DNA from: Diploscapter coronatus
Taxonomy: Eukaryota > Nematoda > Chromadorea > Rhabditida > Rhabditidae
Reading direction: 5' to 3'
DNA length: 64,000 nt
Assembly (NCBI GenBank): GCA_964036155.1
Contig: OZ038422.1
Coordinates: 77,523,201 to 77,587,200, forward strand
Part shown: positions 37,342-47,935 of the stretch, piece by piece
Numbering within the stretch: the first letter of the stretch is position 1
How the letters are laid out: the number at the start of each line of letters is the position of its first letter
Translations under genes and position numbers: made by a program
The notes under the pieces: model-generated
The model's input: only the letters and a program-made list of their open reading frames with translations
The model's database searches: none
Told to the model about the DNA's origin: nothing

Positions 37342-37951
37342 ACAAAGACAATCAGTCAAAATGCGGTGCTTCGATTCAATCATCGCCTATTTTTGGGTTT
37401 ATTATTATTATTCTTTTTATCTGATCGGTCATATTGCTCGACGAAAGTATTGCAAGAATAGTTTTTGAATGTTCTAGAATTTTTTGGAAATGAAATTTTT
37501 AAGGCTAAACTTATTCCGCATCAACTATAAACAAATAATTCAATTTTGATAAAGTTTGATGAAACCATAATTCTTTAAAATTCCCAAGTAATAATTTTCG
37601 TCGAGTCGTGAACGATTAAAAATTGTTGTTGATCACTTTTTTCTCTAAGTATTATTAAGATTGAATAAATTATGACTCAGAAAAATACGAGCAAATAATC
37701 GTCTATTTTATTGGTCAAAACTGTCTTTTACAATAATCTATCAACAGCCTTTATTAGCGTTTCATTTGATGGTTCGGAATTTATTTTTAAAAAGAATTTA
37801 AAGGGTAAAACCAAGGCTTCCATTCTTCGATAAAATGATCAAATAAAGAGATAACCGGAACTTTTGGGAAGTGAGATCGGAAATGTATTGACTGAGAAAA
37901 ACGATAAAAGTGACTGGTAACAAATTGGTAAAAATATAATAAAATCAAGAG
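37342..37951. other. Convergent intergenic gap, SRP68 to peptide gene
   Basis: AT-rich, no exon signal. The SRP68 stop codon overlaps an AATAAA (37333-37338), and more A/T-rich hexamers follow, so both 3'UTRs probably end here. Confidence 0.5.
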
Positions 37952-38559
37952 TTATCCAAGTCTCTGCAAGTTGTAGAGTCGACCATTTGCGTCATAGTCG
38001 AGAAATGCCTCTGTAGCTAGCAATTGCTCTAATCGGGCCGCCATTGCCGGGTCTCTAAAATGAAATTTTCGATATTCCGTGATTTTTATTTGAATTTTCT
38101 TCATTCTTGTTTTAGAGATAATGGGGTTGATAAGATTTGAGGCGATTTGGAAGCCAAAGGTGTTCATCGTTATCATCGATTCTGGTTCAACACGCAATAA
38201 CCTGACCATCGATATGTCAACCTGTTTTCGTCGAAGATCATGAAGTTTTGGAAATGTAAAAAAAAAAAAAACGTGAACCATTTTTGTTCTAATGTTGCGA
38301 TACTATCTTGTCGAAAGTGTCATTTTCATTTTCAGACTCGATTTACTTTTTCGCCTGGTGAAAGGGGGGCAAAGCAGTTGAACAAAACTCGTCTCCCAAC
38401 TTACTTTTCTACTAGGTTTTTGATGATATCTTTGACTTCTTGTTGCGGCCTGGCCTGACTTGATGATATAACGAGGGAGAGGATGAATGAGACGAATACG
38501 AGGGACTGGAAGAGACAGGCCAGCAGACGACGGCGACAGCAACGCGAGGACAGAGGCAT
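37952..38559 (-). CDS. Small secreted peptide precursor, possible amidated neuropeptide/hormone
   Basis: Two exons, 38559-38405 and 38054-37952, joined in phase (..VEK|DP..) with good GTAAGT and TTTTAG signals; 85 aa. Residues 1 to about 36 form a signal peptide: basic MPLSSRCCRRR, hydrophobic LLACLFQSLVFVSFILSLVI, then SSSQA before a likely cleavage. The remaining roughly 49 residues begin RPQQEVKDIIKNLVEK and end GRLYNLQRLG directly before the stop. A terminal Gly is the usual amidation signal, which would give a ..LYNLQRL-amide end. No cysteines and no dibasic sites, so the whole chain may be one helical hormone. I cannot place it in a known family. An upstream in-frame ATG (38650-38652) would give a longer N-terminus. 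Expected in secretory vesicles. Confidence 0.55.
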
Positions 38560-41500
38560 TGCGGATGTGTGCGGAGTGGAACGGGAAGGGAAGAAAAGGG
38601 GACCGAGTTTGGGGAGAATGCCGCACGCCCTGAACAAGGGGACTGATTCCATTACCCAGAATAGTCGAGACGTTCGACAAATATTAAAAATCGCTTTGAA
38701 TGACGTCAAGAAAGAACACCGACGTTCACATCAATAATTGAAGAAATCGAACGAAACTTTTTGATTTAAAATATCGCATGGAGGGTTAACAATAGAATTG
38801 TGAACTCATGAACGTCCTCTCATGCACAAGATCAATAGGTCGCATCACAAAATTGAAACAAAGTTCCATTTTTAACGATGGTAATTAGATATTTTGAACT
38901 ATAGAAATACGCATAAAAGCAAAATTCTAGACAAAGTATAAGAGTTGAAAAGACGTGAAACAATTTCTGGGTGACCAGAAAAGTGATCTTTAAAAGATAT
39001 AAAATAAAAAAATCAACCGTAAAATTACATCATTACGTAACAATTAGAGATATAAAATGGCTAAATGACTCATAAGAACGGAACGAGAATAATTCCGAAC
39101 GAGCAAAAATGAACAATTAACACGGGTCATTGGATGGCATGAAATGTGCACATTGCACTAGTAGCTATGCTATAAATTCCCTAAAATGATATTTGTAAAA
39201 TGGCCAGTGCATTTCGTCAGATCGCTAAAGCAGCCATTTTGGCCGTCATTCTCCACGAATCCAGCGATTTCAAACGACCGTAGAATTATTGCGTAGTAAC
39301 AAATTCGCGCGCGCGATCGCAATAAATGCAATGAAAAGACATTTAAATCCGACAAAAAATGAAATGGCAGGAATATAAAATTTTATCTTTAATTTAATGA
39401 ACCAGAAGAATCATGTTTCCCTAAACAATCAGAAAGGCAACTTGGATTTTTCGCTACTTTGCCACATTCTACAAAATATTGTTGAGAAAAGATGCCTTAC
39501 AAATTGATTATCCTAGCCGAATGTCGAAGTGAACAAAAATCCAAATCGCCATTTGAGAGATTATTGAAAGGCTCAATTTTTTCTCAATTTTCAAGAATGG
39601 CACAAGGAAGTGGAATATGCTAACTATTAAATTCCAGGATTATTGAACGACAGGATAATTGAAAGAATGCAACAATGAAGGATAAATCTGCTTGAAACAT
39701 GCACACATATACACACAAACGCATTAACACTTCAATATACAAACTCTGCCTTCTGCAAAAGAGAAGAAAGCAATTTGCTCCTAACTGATTCCTCTTTCTT
39801 CCCGCTTTCATCTTCAATTTTCGTTTTCATTAATTTCCAACCTCTGCCCGATGCACGCGTTATCTTCATTCTCGTCTAATTTATTCGCATCCCTTCTGCA
39901 TTTGCTCATTCCGCTTATCTCTACTTCGATTTCTTCTCGGCGCAGCACTTTCCACTTGAAAATCGCAAATTTCAAAATCACCCACACATGTGAATCGACT
40001 AAAATTGGAAATTTAGTTCAAAACGCGGGAATAAACAACGAATATTGCATCATTAGAAGAAAAAATTGTCTAATCTAAAATTGAACAGCGAGACGTCTCC
40101 GTTGAAGACGTTTATCTGATCGCTACGGAAATAGTCATTCCACATGAAAGTAACGACTATAAAGTGACGACATCAGAAGGTTCTTACAAGCCAACAATTT
40201 GCTTGCTTGTATAAATGGACAATTTTGAAGGCTCAAATAAGAAAAATGATGATTTTAGACAACGAATTTCAACATACAATTTTATAACTTTGAAACAGAG
40301 AAAATTGTCATCGAGTGCTTAGATCAATCAAGAATCCTGAAGACCATCATGCAATTGTTCTTTCGCAAACAGTTTCGGGAGAAGTCTCCGAATGATTTTT
40401 GGATCCGAATCAGGAGTGCACGAAGTTTTGATTTGAAACTTTTTGAAGTCGATGTCTAAGTTTGTGCACCCCTTATTCGAATACACACATCTTGTACCTT
40501 CAAAAATTTCCTACTCAACAAAAATCACTTGTAGATTTATGATGAAGCACGACAATGAAAGCATAAAGAATGCGTGAAAATGATTCGCGGAATTTTGATA
40601 GCTTCTGTAATGTGGAAATTAATTGAGAAGGAGGGGGCAGAAAGACTAGAAACAATCAGAAAGGATTAGGCAGGGCTGATTGAGAGATGGAGAAAAACAC
40701 TAAAATAGAGCACTCGTCATCCGGCACATAATGCCTGAGGTAATTAACTGAATTCCTTAACTGAATGAAAATCAAGTGCAAGGCGCAGGGGAATAAGTGG
40801 AAACCCGAAGCATCTAATGAATACGGTAATAGGAAGTAATGAACGTGGAAATCGATTTCGAAAGCTAAAAGCACTAGTAAAGCCCAGATGATCTTCAAAT
40901 TTTTCCGAAATCAGGTTAGGAATCCCATCCTATCCATAGTAATAAAAATGATGCATATCAAACATGTATAAAGTATCTGAACAACATGCCAAAGAGTGAA
41001 AGAATGAGTGCTGCGCGTTTCATTTCATATATGTGAGAATTTCTCACGCCAGTCTATGATTTTCTTGTTTTGCATGGAAGTGATGACGACGTAATGATGA
41101 TGCAGCGTGGATCTGTGAACAGTTGTTTCGTTGATTTGGCAACTTGAAAACCGCATAACCTCGTGACATGCAAAACAGTATGAGGAAAGAAAGCCTACCG
41201 CCCAAAATCCACCCTATTTCGTATGTCATGAGGTCATGCGTATCATGCGGTTTCCAGATAGCCCGTTGATTTTTTCGTAAATTCGATAAAATACTCAAAG
41301 GGTAACTGCTTTCAGTAATCAGTAAAAAATCATCTGTCGGTCTTTGGAGCGTGAAAGCTCACTAACGTCAAAATCTGATCATTGAATGATCTTTGCACTT
41401 CTTTTCGTATAGCCCAAACGAACTGCTGCATTTTTTCGGTTTCACGAGTTCCACAAGCCAAAAAAGCGCTAAAACTCTCCATTCTCTTTTGCGCATCGTT

Positions 41501-41830
41501 CTATTTCACGCCAAGCTCAAGCTCGGCTTTTTCTGCTTTCCTAATCTTTGCTGCTTCTTTTCTCGCTCTACGTCAAAATCTGTCAAACGTAGTGCGAGAG
41601 GATATTTTCTTCGCATTTCTCTGCACTTTCTTCAATCCTTCGATCTTTTCTTTGTCCGCAAAAATGCTCATCGTAACAGGTCTTCCTTACGGCAGCACGC
41701 GGTTCTGCGGTTGTGCAATGGCGGTGTTTTGTCTGAGGCAAGGACTACAAAAGCCACCTTCTCAGTGGGAATTCCAGCATCCATTCGTCAGCTCAGCAGT
41801 TTCATTTCATCAAACGGGATATTTTACATA
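38560..41830. other. Intergenic region with one candidate exon
   Basis: Holds the promoter side of the peptide gene and of the poly-cysteine gene (opposite strands). Only the minus-strand exon candidate at 40328-40510 and the coding-like stretch near 41360-41671 (see findings) show any coding character. Confidence 0.45.
40328..40510 (-). CDS. Candidate terminal exon of an unidentified secreted or small protein
   Basis: A stop-free 61-codon run opens directly after a GTTGAGTAG acceptor and ends in TGA (40330-40328). The product reads EIFEGTRCVYSNKGCTNLD and later TSCTPDSDPKIIRRLLPKLF, with three cysteines. No upstream exon with a start codon could be joined with confidence; a hydrophobic minus-strand stretch near 41130-41230 is one possibility. 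May be spurious. Confidence 0.25.
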   Translation of the reverse strand, partial: EIFEGTRCVYSNKGCTNLDIDFKKFQIKTSCTPDSDPKIIRRLLPKLFAKEQLHDGLQDS

Positions 41831-43588
41831 ATGAATTCAATTATGTTAATCTCGGCTCTCGTTTACTCGCTAGGATTTTTCCATGAAATACAGGTAAAGT
41901 TCAACTCACTGTTTCCTTACTACTCCAGTTTTGCGAAGTTTTGGATTTCGATTTTTCGAAGTCAAATAGTGTGATCTTTTGTTTTACATCAAGTAGCTGA
42001 CTTTGTTGATTAACTACTCTGAACTTTTTCAACTAGGCCGCACCGACCGCAATTGCGTTGAGGGATTCTGAACAATCGACAGAAGTAGCTTTGACGGAAA
42101 CAACAACAACAACCGCAATTGACACTCTATCGGAATCCGAAGGAGGATTGAGAGTGAAGAGGAGTGGATGTGGATGCTGCGGTGAGATTGGCATTCTAAT
42201 TTTGAAAGTATGGGAAACTTGAAAAAGGAGCAGCCTAGCTATTTAGCCACGAACTACTCTTGTAAAAATGTTACCTATGTCGGATTCAACTATTTTACTG
42301 GGTTGGAGGCGAATTGTACCAAAATGACGATGAAATCCTCACGTTTTTGCAACAATTCACTTCTTTTCTACAGTCTACACTGTTTCAATATTATTCTGCC
42401 TGATAACATTGGCTATTTTTTCAAAATCACTCGAAAATATCGTTTTTACAGGATGTGGATGTTGTTGCTGCAGGCCTTGCTGCTGCTGTTGTTGCAGACC
42501 CTGCTGCTGTTGCAGATGTTGCCGGTTTGCTTCAAGATTTCAGTTTTCTCCGAAAGGAGAATTTTCAGATGCTGCACTTGCTGCAGAACTTGCTGCTGTA
42601 CCTGCTGCAGGTAGGCTTCGAAAATTTGATAACTTCGATCATTTGACTTTCCCAATTGATCAGGTCTTCTAATTTGTCACATAAAATCTTGAGACTTTCG
42701 ATACCCAAAACACACACACACATAAACTTTAGCAGTCCAGCTAATCTTATTCAATTTTAGGCCATGCTGTTGCTGCTGCTGCAGGTAGAATCAAGATTTC
42801 ACAACTTTTCCTCTTCGAATTTTCATACGCTACTTTTATATCCAAGAGTTATTATCATTTTATTTGCAGAATTGCTAGACTTTGATTATCCCTCTAGAAA
42901 GCTAAAAACCCATCTATCAAAATTTTAGACCATGCTGTTGCGGATGCGGTGGGTGCGGTTGCTGCGGATGCGGTGGATGTGGTTGTTGCGGTAATTTTCA
43001 TTCTACCTATTTTAATTAACCAATTTAATTATCAGTAATTAACTAATACCCTTAATTATCAAACTAAGGCTGCGGAGGTGGACGCAAGCGCCGAGCTCTC
43101 CAGGCCTTGAAGATCAAGCACTTCGAGAAGGTCGCCAGAGAGCAGAAGGCTATCGAAGCTGCTTCGAACGAGGAACAGAGCCAGACTGCCGATAACCAGG
43201 AGCAACAGTCTGTTGAGAAGTTGTCCGAATCGGAGGAAGCCAAACCGAACTACATGAGGACGGCCACGGTAAGAGCAGCTAACTGAAATTTGTCTGAAGA
43301 TCATCTTTACGATGGGCTTGTTCGAAAGGTTGCGTCTATAGCGCGATTTTTGGATATCGACATTTTCTCAATCAATAATCCATTATTGAAATGTGCAACC
43401 CTCGGAGAAGTCTTTACGATATGTCTCCTCAGAGTTTCACATCTAACAAGTTATGCATTTTTCTCCCAGAGCCCTGGCAAGACTTTCTTACTTCACCAAG
43501 TTTTCAGATCGTCGGTCCAATCGCTCAAACCGCAACGGGTTTCGTCGTCAACGTTCCGCAACAGCCCAACATTTACGGATATTATTGA
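41831..43588 (+). CDS. Secreted poly-cysteine protein with proprotein cleavage sites
   Basis: Eight exons: 41831-41893, 42037-42181, 42452-42524, 42569-42610, 42761-42784, 42929-42990, 43069-43268, 43508-43588; 229 aa, all phases consistent. Residues 1-21 (MNSIMLISALVYSLGFFHEI) form a signal peptide. Then an acidic/Thr-rich propeptide ending RVKRSGC (KR site), a core of about 70 residues built almost only from Cys, Arg, Pro, then Cys/Gly (motifs CCCCRPCC, CGCGGCGCCG), then GGGRKRRALQ (second basic site) and a charged Glu/Gln-rich tail ending VNVPQQPNIYGYY. Four of the core exons are tiny (24-73 nt) and CTG/TGC-rich, suggesting growth by exon duplication. Such proteins could bind metals or cross-link in cuticle or mucus; that is inference. 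Family not recognised. Confidence 0.75.
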
Positions 43589-43942
43589 GAGGATTTTATG
43601 GCATGAACAGCTTTCCGCGAATCTCAGGCACACCAGATGATGCCCTTATTTATTTGTGAATTCTACTGTGATGATCAGAATAAATTATTTATTTCAATGA
43701 AACCGGCAACTTGAATACCCCTACAGCATTACAGTACGAAAAGTAGTGTCCAAAAATGGCGAATTTCCTAACCTTTACCTAGCCTGTACTACTTCTACAT
43801 GTATTGCCTTAAGTTGTAGGGTTGTAACATCTGTAGCATTCCCTCGATGCAGCAGATGAAACCTGTAAGGTGAAATGATGAATCTAGGAAATGCTTTGTT
43901 TGATATTCAAAATTGTTTATTCGAAACTTATTAGGAAAACAA
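43589..43942. other. Convergent intergenic gap
   Basis: Tail-to-tail gap between the poly-cysteine gene and GNPAT. Contains an AATAAA at 43679-43684 suited to the plus-strand gene. No other signal. Confidence 0.5.
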
Positions 43943-46900
43943 TCAAATTTTGGACGAAATATTGTTGTTTAGTAGGTTCGAAATCTGTTTATGCAGAGCG
44001 TTTGCCGATTCTTGTACTATTTCCGTTCGACCGTCCTATAAAATAATTTTACGTTTCCAAAAGAAATATTTCCTCCTTACATAATTTTTCAAAATCTTCC
44101 TATCGATAAGCGTTTGAATGACATTTTTGATTGGGTCCGATGACAGATATGTTAGATCCAATAGACTGTAGTCTTTTTCGTACAGCAGAATCATTTGCTA
44201 AATTTTTTCGTCTTCAAATTGTTTCTTTCGAATTCTTCATACTTGCTGAACGTAGGATATGGCTTTAGAGATGCTTTCTAGCTTGGCTAATTTCTCATTA
44301 TCGCCCGAAAGACAGTTGATCACTATGAGGAAATGCTTCATGTATGGCTGAAATAAATTCTAGGATTTGAATTAAAGTTCGGTTTGGTCGAAATTACAAT
44401 TCCAATAATTGACAAATTTGGTCAGAGTTTCAATATTTTTGGCCTTTTGTAAGCTTTATCCATTTGTAAGCCTCATTCACTATAGGTAGTAGGTTAGGGG
44501 GCAGGATTTTGGTAGACCCTATGTTGTTTTACATCCAATCAACTTATTGAGAAGGGTGTTTGGACCATCGTCTCTAACATGCCATACGCTAACCTATCCT
44601 AGTTACAAGGAGTGGATGAGGTTTACAAATGGACGAGAAGACGAAGTTTATACGAGAAGTCAGCATTTTTTTACTCTCAACATGTTGACTGTACCGATAA
44701 TATAAATTATCCTCAACCTACTCGTATGAGTCTTTCCAACTTAGCAATCCAGGCCCATTCATCGATTTTCGATACTTCGTCTCCCTTTCCACTGATCATA
44801 TTCGCGACTCTCATTCGATGCATCGCCTTCTGGAATTCATTCTTTTCCTCTCCGGGAACACTAACGATTTCTCGATTCAGAAGTGATAGAACAAATCTAA
44901 AGGTTTCTTTTTTGTGGGTGATCTTTTTGAATATCCTTACAAGAAGCCCTTCTCCAGTTCGTCGTTTTTCACTATTCGACTAGACATTAGGAATGCGATA
45001 ATGGCTTCATAGGCGCAAAATGGAAGCATCTAAAGTGGCGACAATCAGTTGATTTTTTCCGTCTATTACCAAAGCTACTTTCTAAACTTACGGAATTAGC
45101 ATAGTTATCAATGGCGATTCTAGTCACGGCAAGACCCATGACCTCTTTATTCAGCCCTTCATTTTGTCGCCCGGTTTCTTTGTCAATCGGCATTTTGAGG
45201 AGCTTTATCGGAAAGTCGACTTCGCTCAAATCGATTGATTCGAAGAGATCTGAGTGAAGAGTAAAATAGGATCTGAAGTGGTGGATGCATATAATCAGTC
45301 ATTGTAATTCTGAAAGTTGCCTCAAATCCTCATCCAAAGATTTCTCTACGTAAACGTTGATATCCAATGATTGCAGTAGTGAGAATAATTGAGAAACGTT
45401 CAACTTCAAAGCACTGAATTTTATAGTAGTACTTCCAGCCTGAAATTTAGTAAACTGGCAAAAATTCTATGAGAAAAGTTTTTACGCTCAATAGACTACT
45501 GCACGCCAAAGGCCAGACAGTCAGAATCGAATTAGCATTTTGCTCCTTGACGATAAAATGGGCTAGTCGACGGATTTCAGACTTCTCTTCCATCGTCAAG
45601 GTTTTCTGAATAAAACAATGTCCAAAAATCATGAAAGATTTAATTTCCACATCTAAATTGTGGAGTGGTCGATAGATCCTGCCATTGAAATAGTCCCTAG
45701 CTGAAATCGGCTTTCCAAAAGTCACGAAACACTTCCCGTGATCGCGGTTCAACACGTTTCTGGCCTTCAGCAGTGCTGAAGAGAACCATAAGATGAACAT
45801 TTTTGCGTGAAAAGTACCAGAAGTTGTTTCTTTCGGCTTGGGGAAACCTAGTAGTTCATAGGCGTAGAGCATTTCTTCAAGAATTTTGTCATAGTTCATT
45901 GCGACAGGCACGAGAATCTGGAAATTGATTGAAATTCAGCCGCTATTAAACAATTTAGAATTACGATATCCAGAACATCGCCTTTCAGAAACGGTTCAAG
46001 CACAGCCTGGATGAGCCCGTATTTGGGACTGATGCTTTTGCCAGTTCGAGATCGACCTCCCTCCACGAAAAACTCTATCGTTCTGTCATTGTGGATCAAG
46101 TGCTGCTGCACGTATTCGGAAAATATCGCCCAATAGAGATAATCCTGAAAGGTGATAGTCAAATCTTGACTTTTCAGAGAAAATGAATTATCGATCGCGC
46201 TTAAACGTGCATTTCAGACGTCAGAAAGAAAGTATTAATGCATTCAGCCGATTTGAAGAACCTCGAGTTTCAATTTTAAATCTGATAACTCTACCTTTCC
46301 AAACGACCTCCTCATGAAGAATGCCCCGGACCTTCGCAGCACTTCTCCCATGAATGCCATTTTGGCGAAATCCTCTCCAGCGGCGATCGCTGGTAATTCA
46401 ATATCCTAAATTATTCCGCTTTTCCAAAGATTTTTTTTTTAATTCCAACGTATTCATAGCAAATCAAAGAAATCAGAATGAAGTCCATGTAGGTTTTATG
46501 TGAAGGCATGAAGACGACTGGATATTGGCCGCTCAGTTTCAAAATTTCCTTCATAGCTGGTTCATTAACGTAAATTCCTCGAAAGAGTCTCTGGAAAGGA
46601 GAATTTTACCGACTTTCTAATTCTTTGTAAAAAAAGATCATACCCTAAGAACTTTGGTGACGACATATCCGAACCCCTTTACGTTCCAAATGCTGTATTT
46701 ATGGCCCATTCTATCCAAAATTGCATGAGCCTCTCTTTCTACTTCGGCCCTTTGGCATTTCCTTCGTATCACCTCCTCTTCAATGGCCAGCTTGAAATTT
46801 TCAACCTGATTCGAATTTTCTAATTTCTTCACACCTGCACCCTTTCCGATCTGAAAACAGCTTCGTTGATTTGTTTCCAGTACCTGGCTGCGTTTGGGCC

Positions 46901-47057
46901 TGAATGTTCCGGGAAGTGCTTCTGCTTGGTGATCCATCTGTAAAACTCTTCTTCATCGAAAATCAACAAATCGATCAAACCTCAAAGGCCCTCCAGCATC
47001 GTCCAGTTTACTGAGCCAATCCACATATTGCGGATAAAACACTTCTCTATTGGGCAT
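43943..47057 (-). CDS. gnpat: Dihydroxyacetone-phosphate acyltransferase (GNPAT)
   Basis: Fifteen exons, 5' to 3': 47057-46981, 46937-46835, 46805-46644, 46590-46450, 46405-46295, 46144-45965, 45917-45818, 45775-45486 (with an optional 48-nt in-frame intron), 45439-45321, 45272-45092, 45029-44941, 44896-44722, 44347-44243, 44198-44081, 44035-43943; about 670-680 aa, like human GNPAT. It acylates DHAP in peroxisomes, the first step of plasmalogen synthesis. Acyltransferase motifs: PSHKTYMDF (HX4D), [30 protein letters not shown], followed by [13 protein letters not shown]. The C-terminal part aligns in outline to the end of human GNPAT ([15 protein letters not shown]). The intron after exon 9 is GC-AG. 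Exon 14 has one extra T near 44158-44161 that breaks the frame before the last two exons' conserved sequence. I see no clear PTS1; the end is ISSKI. Confidence 0.9.
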
Positions 47058-47935
47058 AGTTTAAAAAACGGGGAAAAATCGAGAATAAAAATGGAGTTTT
47101 CAAGGAAAAGTGAAATTTTTCCAGAAGAAGAAAATAAGCCGCAGGCCACGCGAGTCGTGTCGTTGTTGGTGCACTTTCGCATTGTCAAGGCACAACCCGG
47201 GAATGGGCCAATTTGATAAGGCAGATTGAAAGAGAGTGGGAAACGGACTGAGAGTTCATTGGAGGCGAGGAGCACGCACTTGGTTTTTAGTGCTACTTTT
47301 GTTACTTATTGGCATTTTTATGTGTAAGAAATAGATAATTTACTCATAATTCTCGAAATGATGGATATCTTTCCCTGTTCGATCGTGTGCTTCTAATCCA
47401 AAGTCGGGATTGTTTGAGATCTTCATCAAGATTGTTTCCGTCAACAATGATATTTTAGTGTGATGATTCATTCATGAACGTTTATTTCGAACTATTTTGA
47501 ACTACTATCCATCTCAAATCGATTTTCGAATCGATCACCATTGCTGGCAATTCCTTGCTCACGCCACATATCAGCACATATGCCCTTGGTCGAGTGCCTT
47601 GTTCTTCCCTCCCCTGGCCAAAACCCTTTATCAACTCGTCACGTATCATTCGAATGCGATAGCATTGCAACGGCAGACATTTTCTAGTTTTACGATTTAT
47701 TCCAGAATTCTTTGTTGATTATTGACAGCAACGAAATGCTTCGTTGTTTCCAAATGATTTGGAGGCAATGAAAGTTGTGCTGTAAAATTCTAGAAAATCA
47801 GAATAAAATGTTTGAATGTTGGTAAGCACTTGATAAACTAGTAAAAATAAGTGACTTCATTTGCCTGTTAAGAATTGTGATACAGAATATATCACGTTTT
47901 GATTGATCAAAAATTAACTTGAGCGCTTTATTCGT
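47058..47935. other. Intergenic sequence between two minus-strand genes
   Basis: Presumed promoter of GNPAT and 3' flank of the nicotinic receptor gene. No exons joined. Confidence 0.45.

Noticed and set aside
41382..41974. Two long plus-strand open frames (149 and 193 codons)
   Set aside because: They overlap each other and the real signal-peptide exon at 41831. Composition is Ser/Phe/Leu-rich, as expected of the antisense of a Lys/Glu-rich strand.
42409..42672. Overlapping open frames on both strands over the CTG/TGC-rich segment
   Set aside because: Only the cysteine frame joins seven neighbouring exons in phase. The Gln/Leu and Ala/Val frames are products of the triplet repeat.
44483..44500. 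let-7-like string TAGGTAGTAGGTTAGG
   Set aside because: The seed base is wrong (TAGGTAG, not GAGGTAG), no hairpin partner was found, and it lies in a GNPAT intron.
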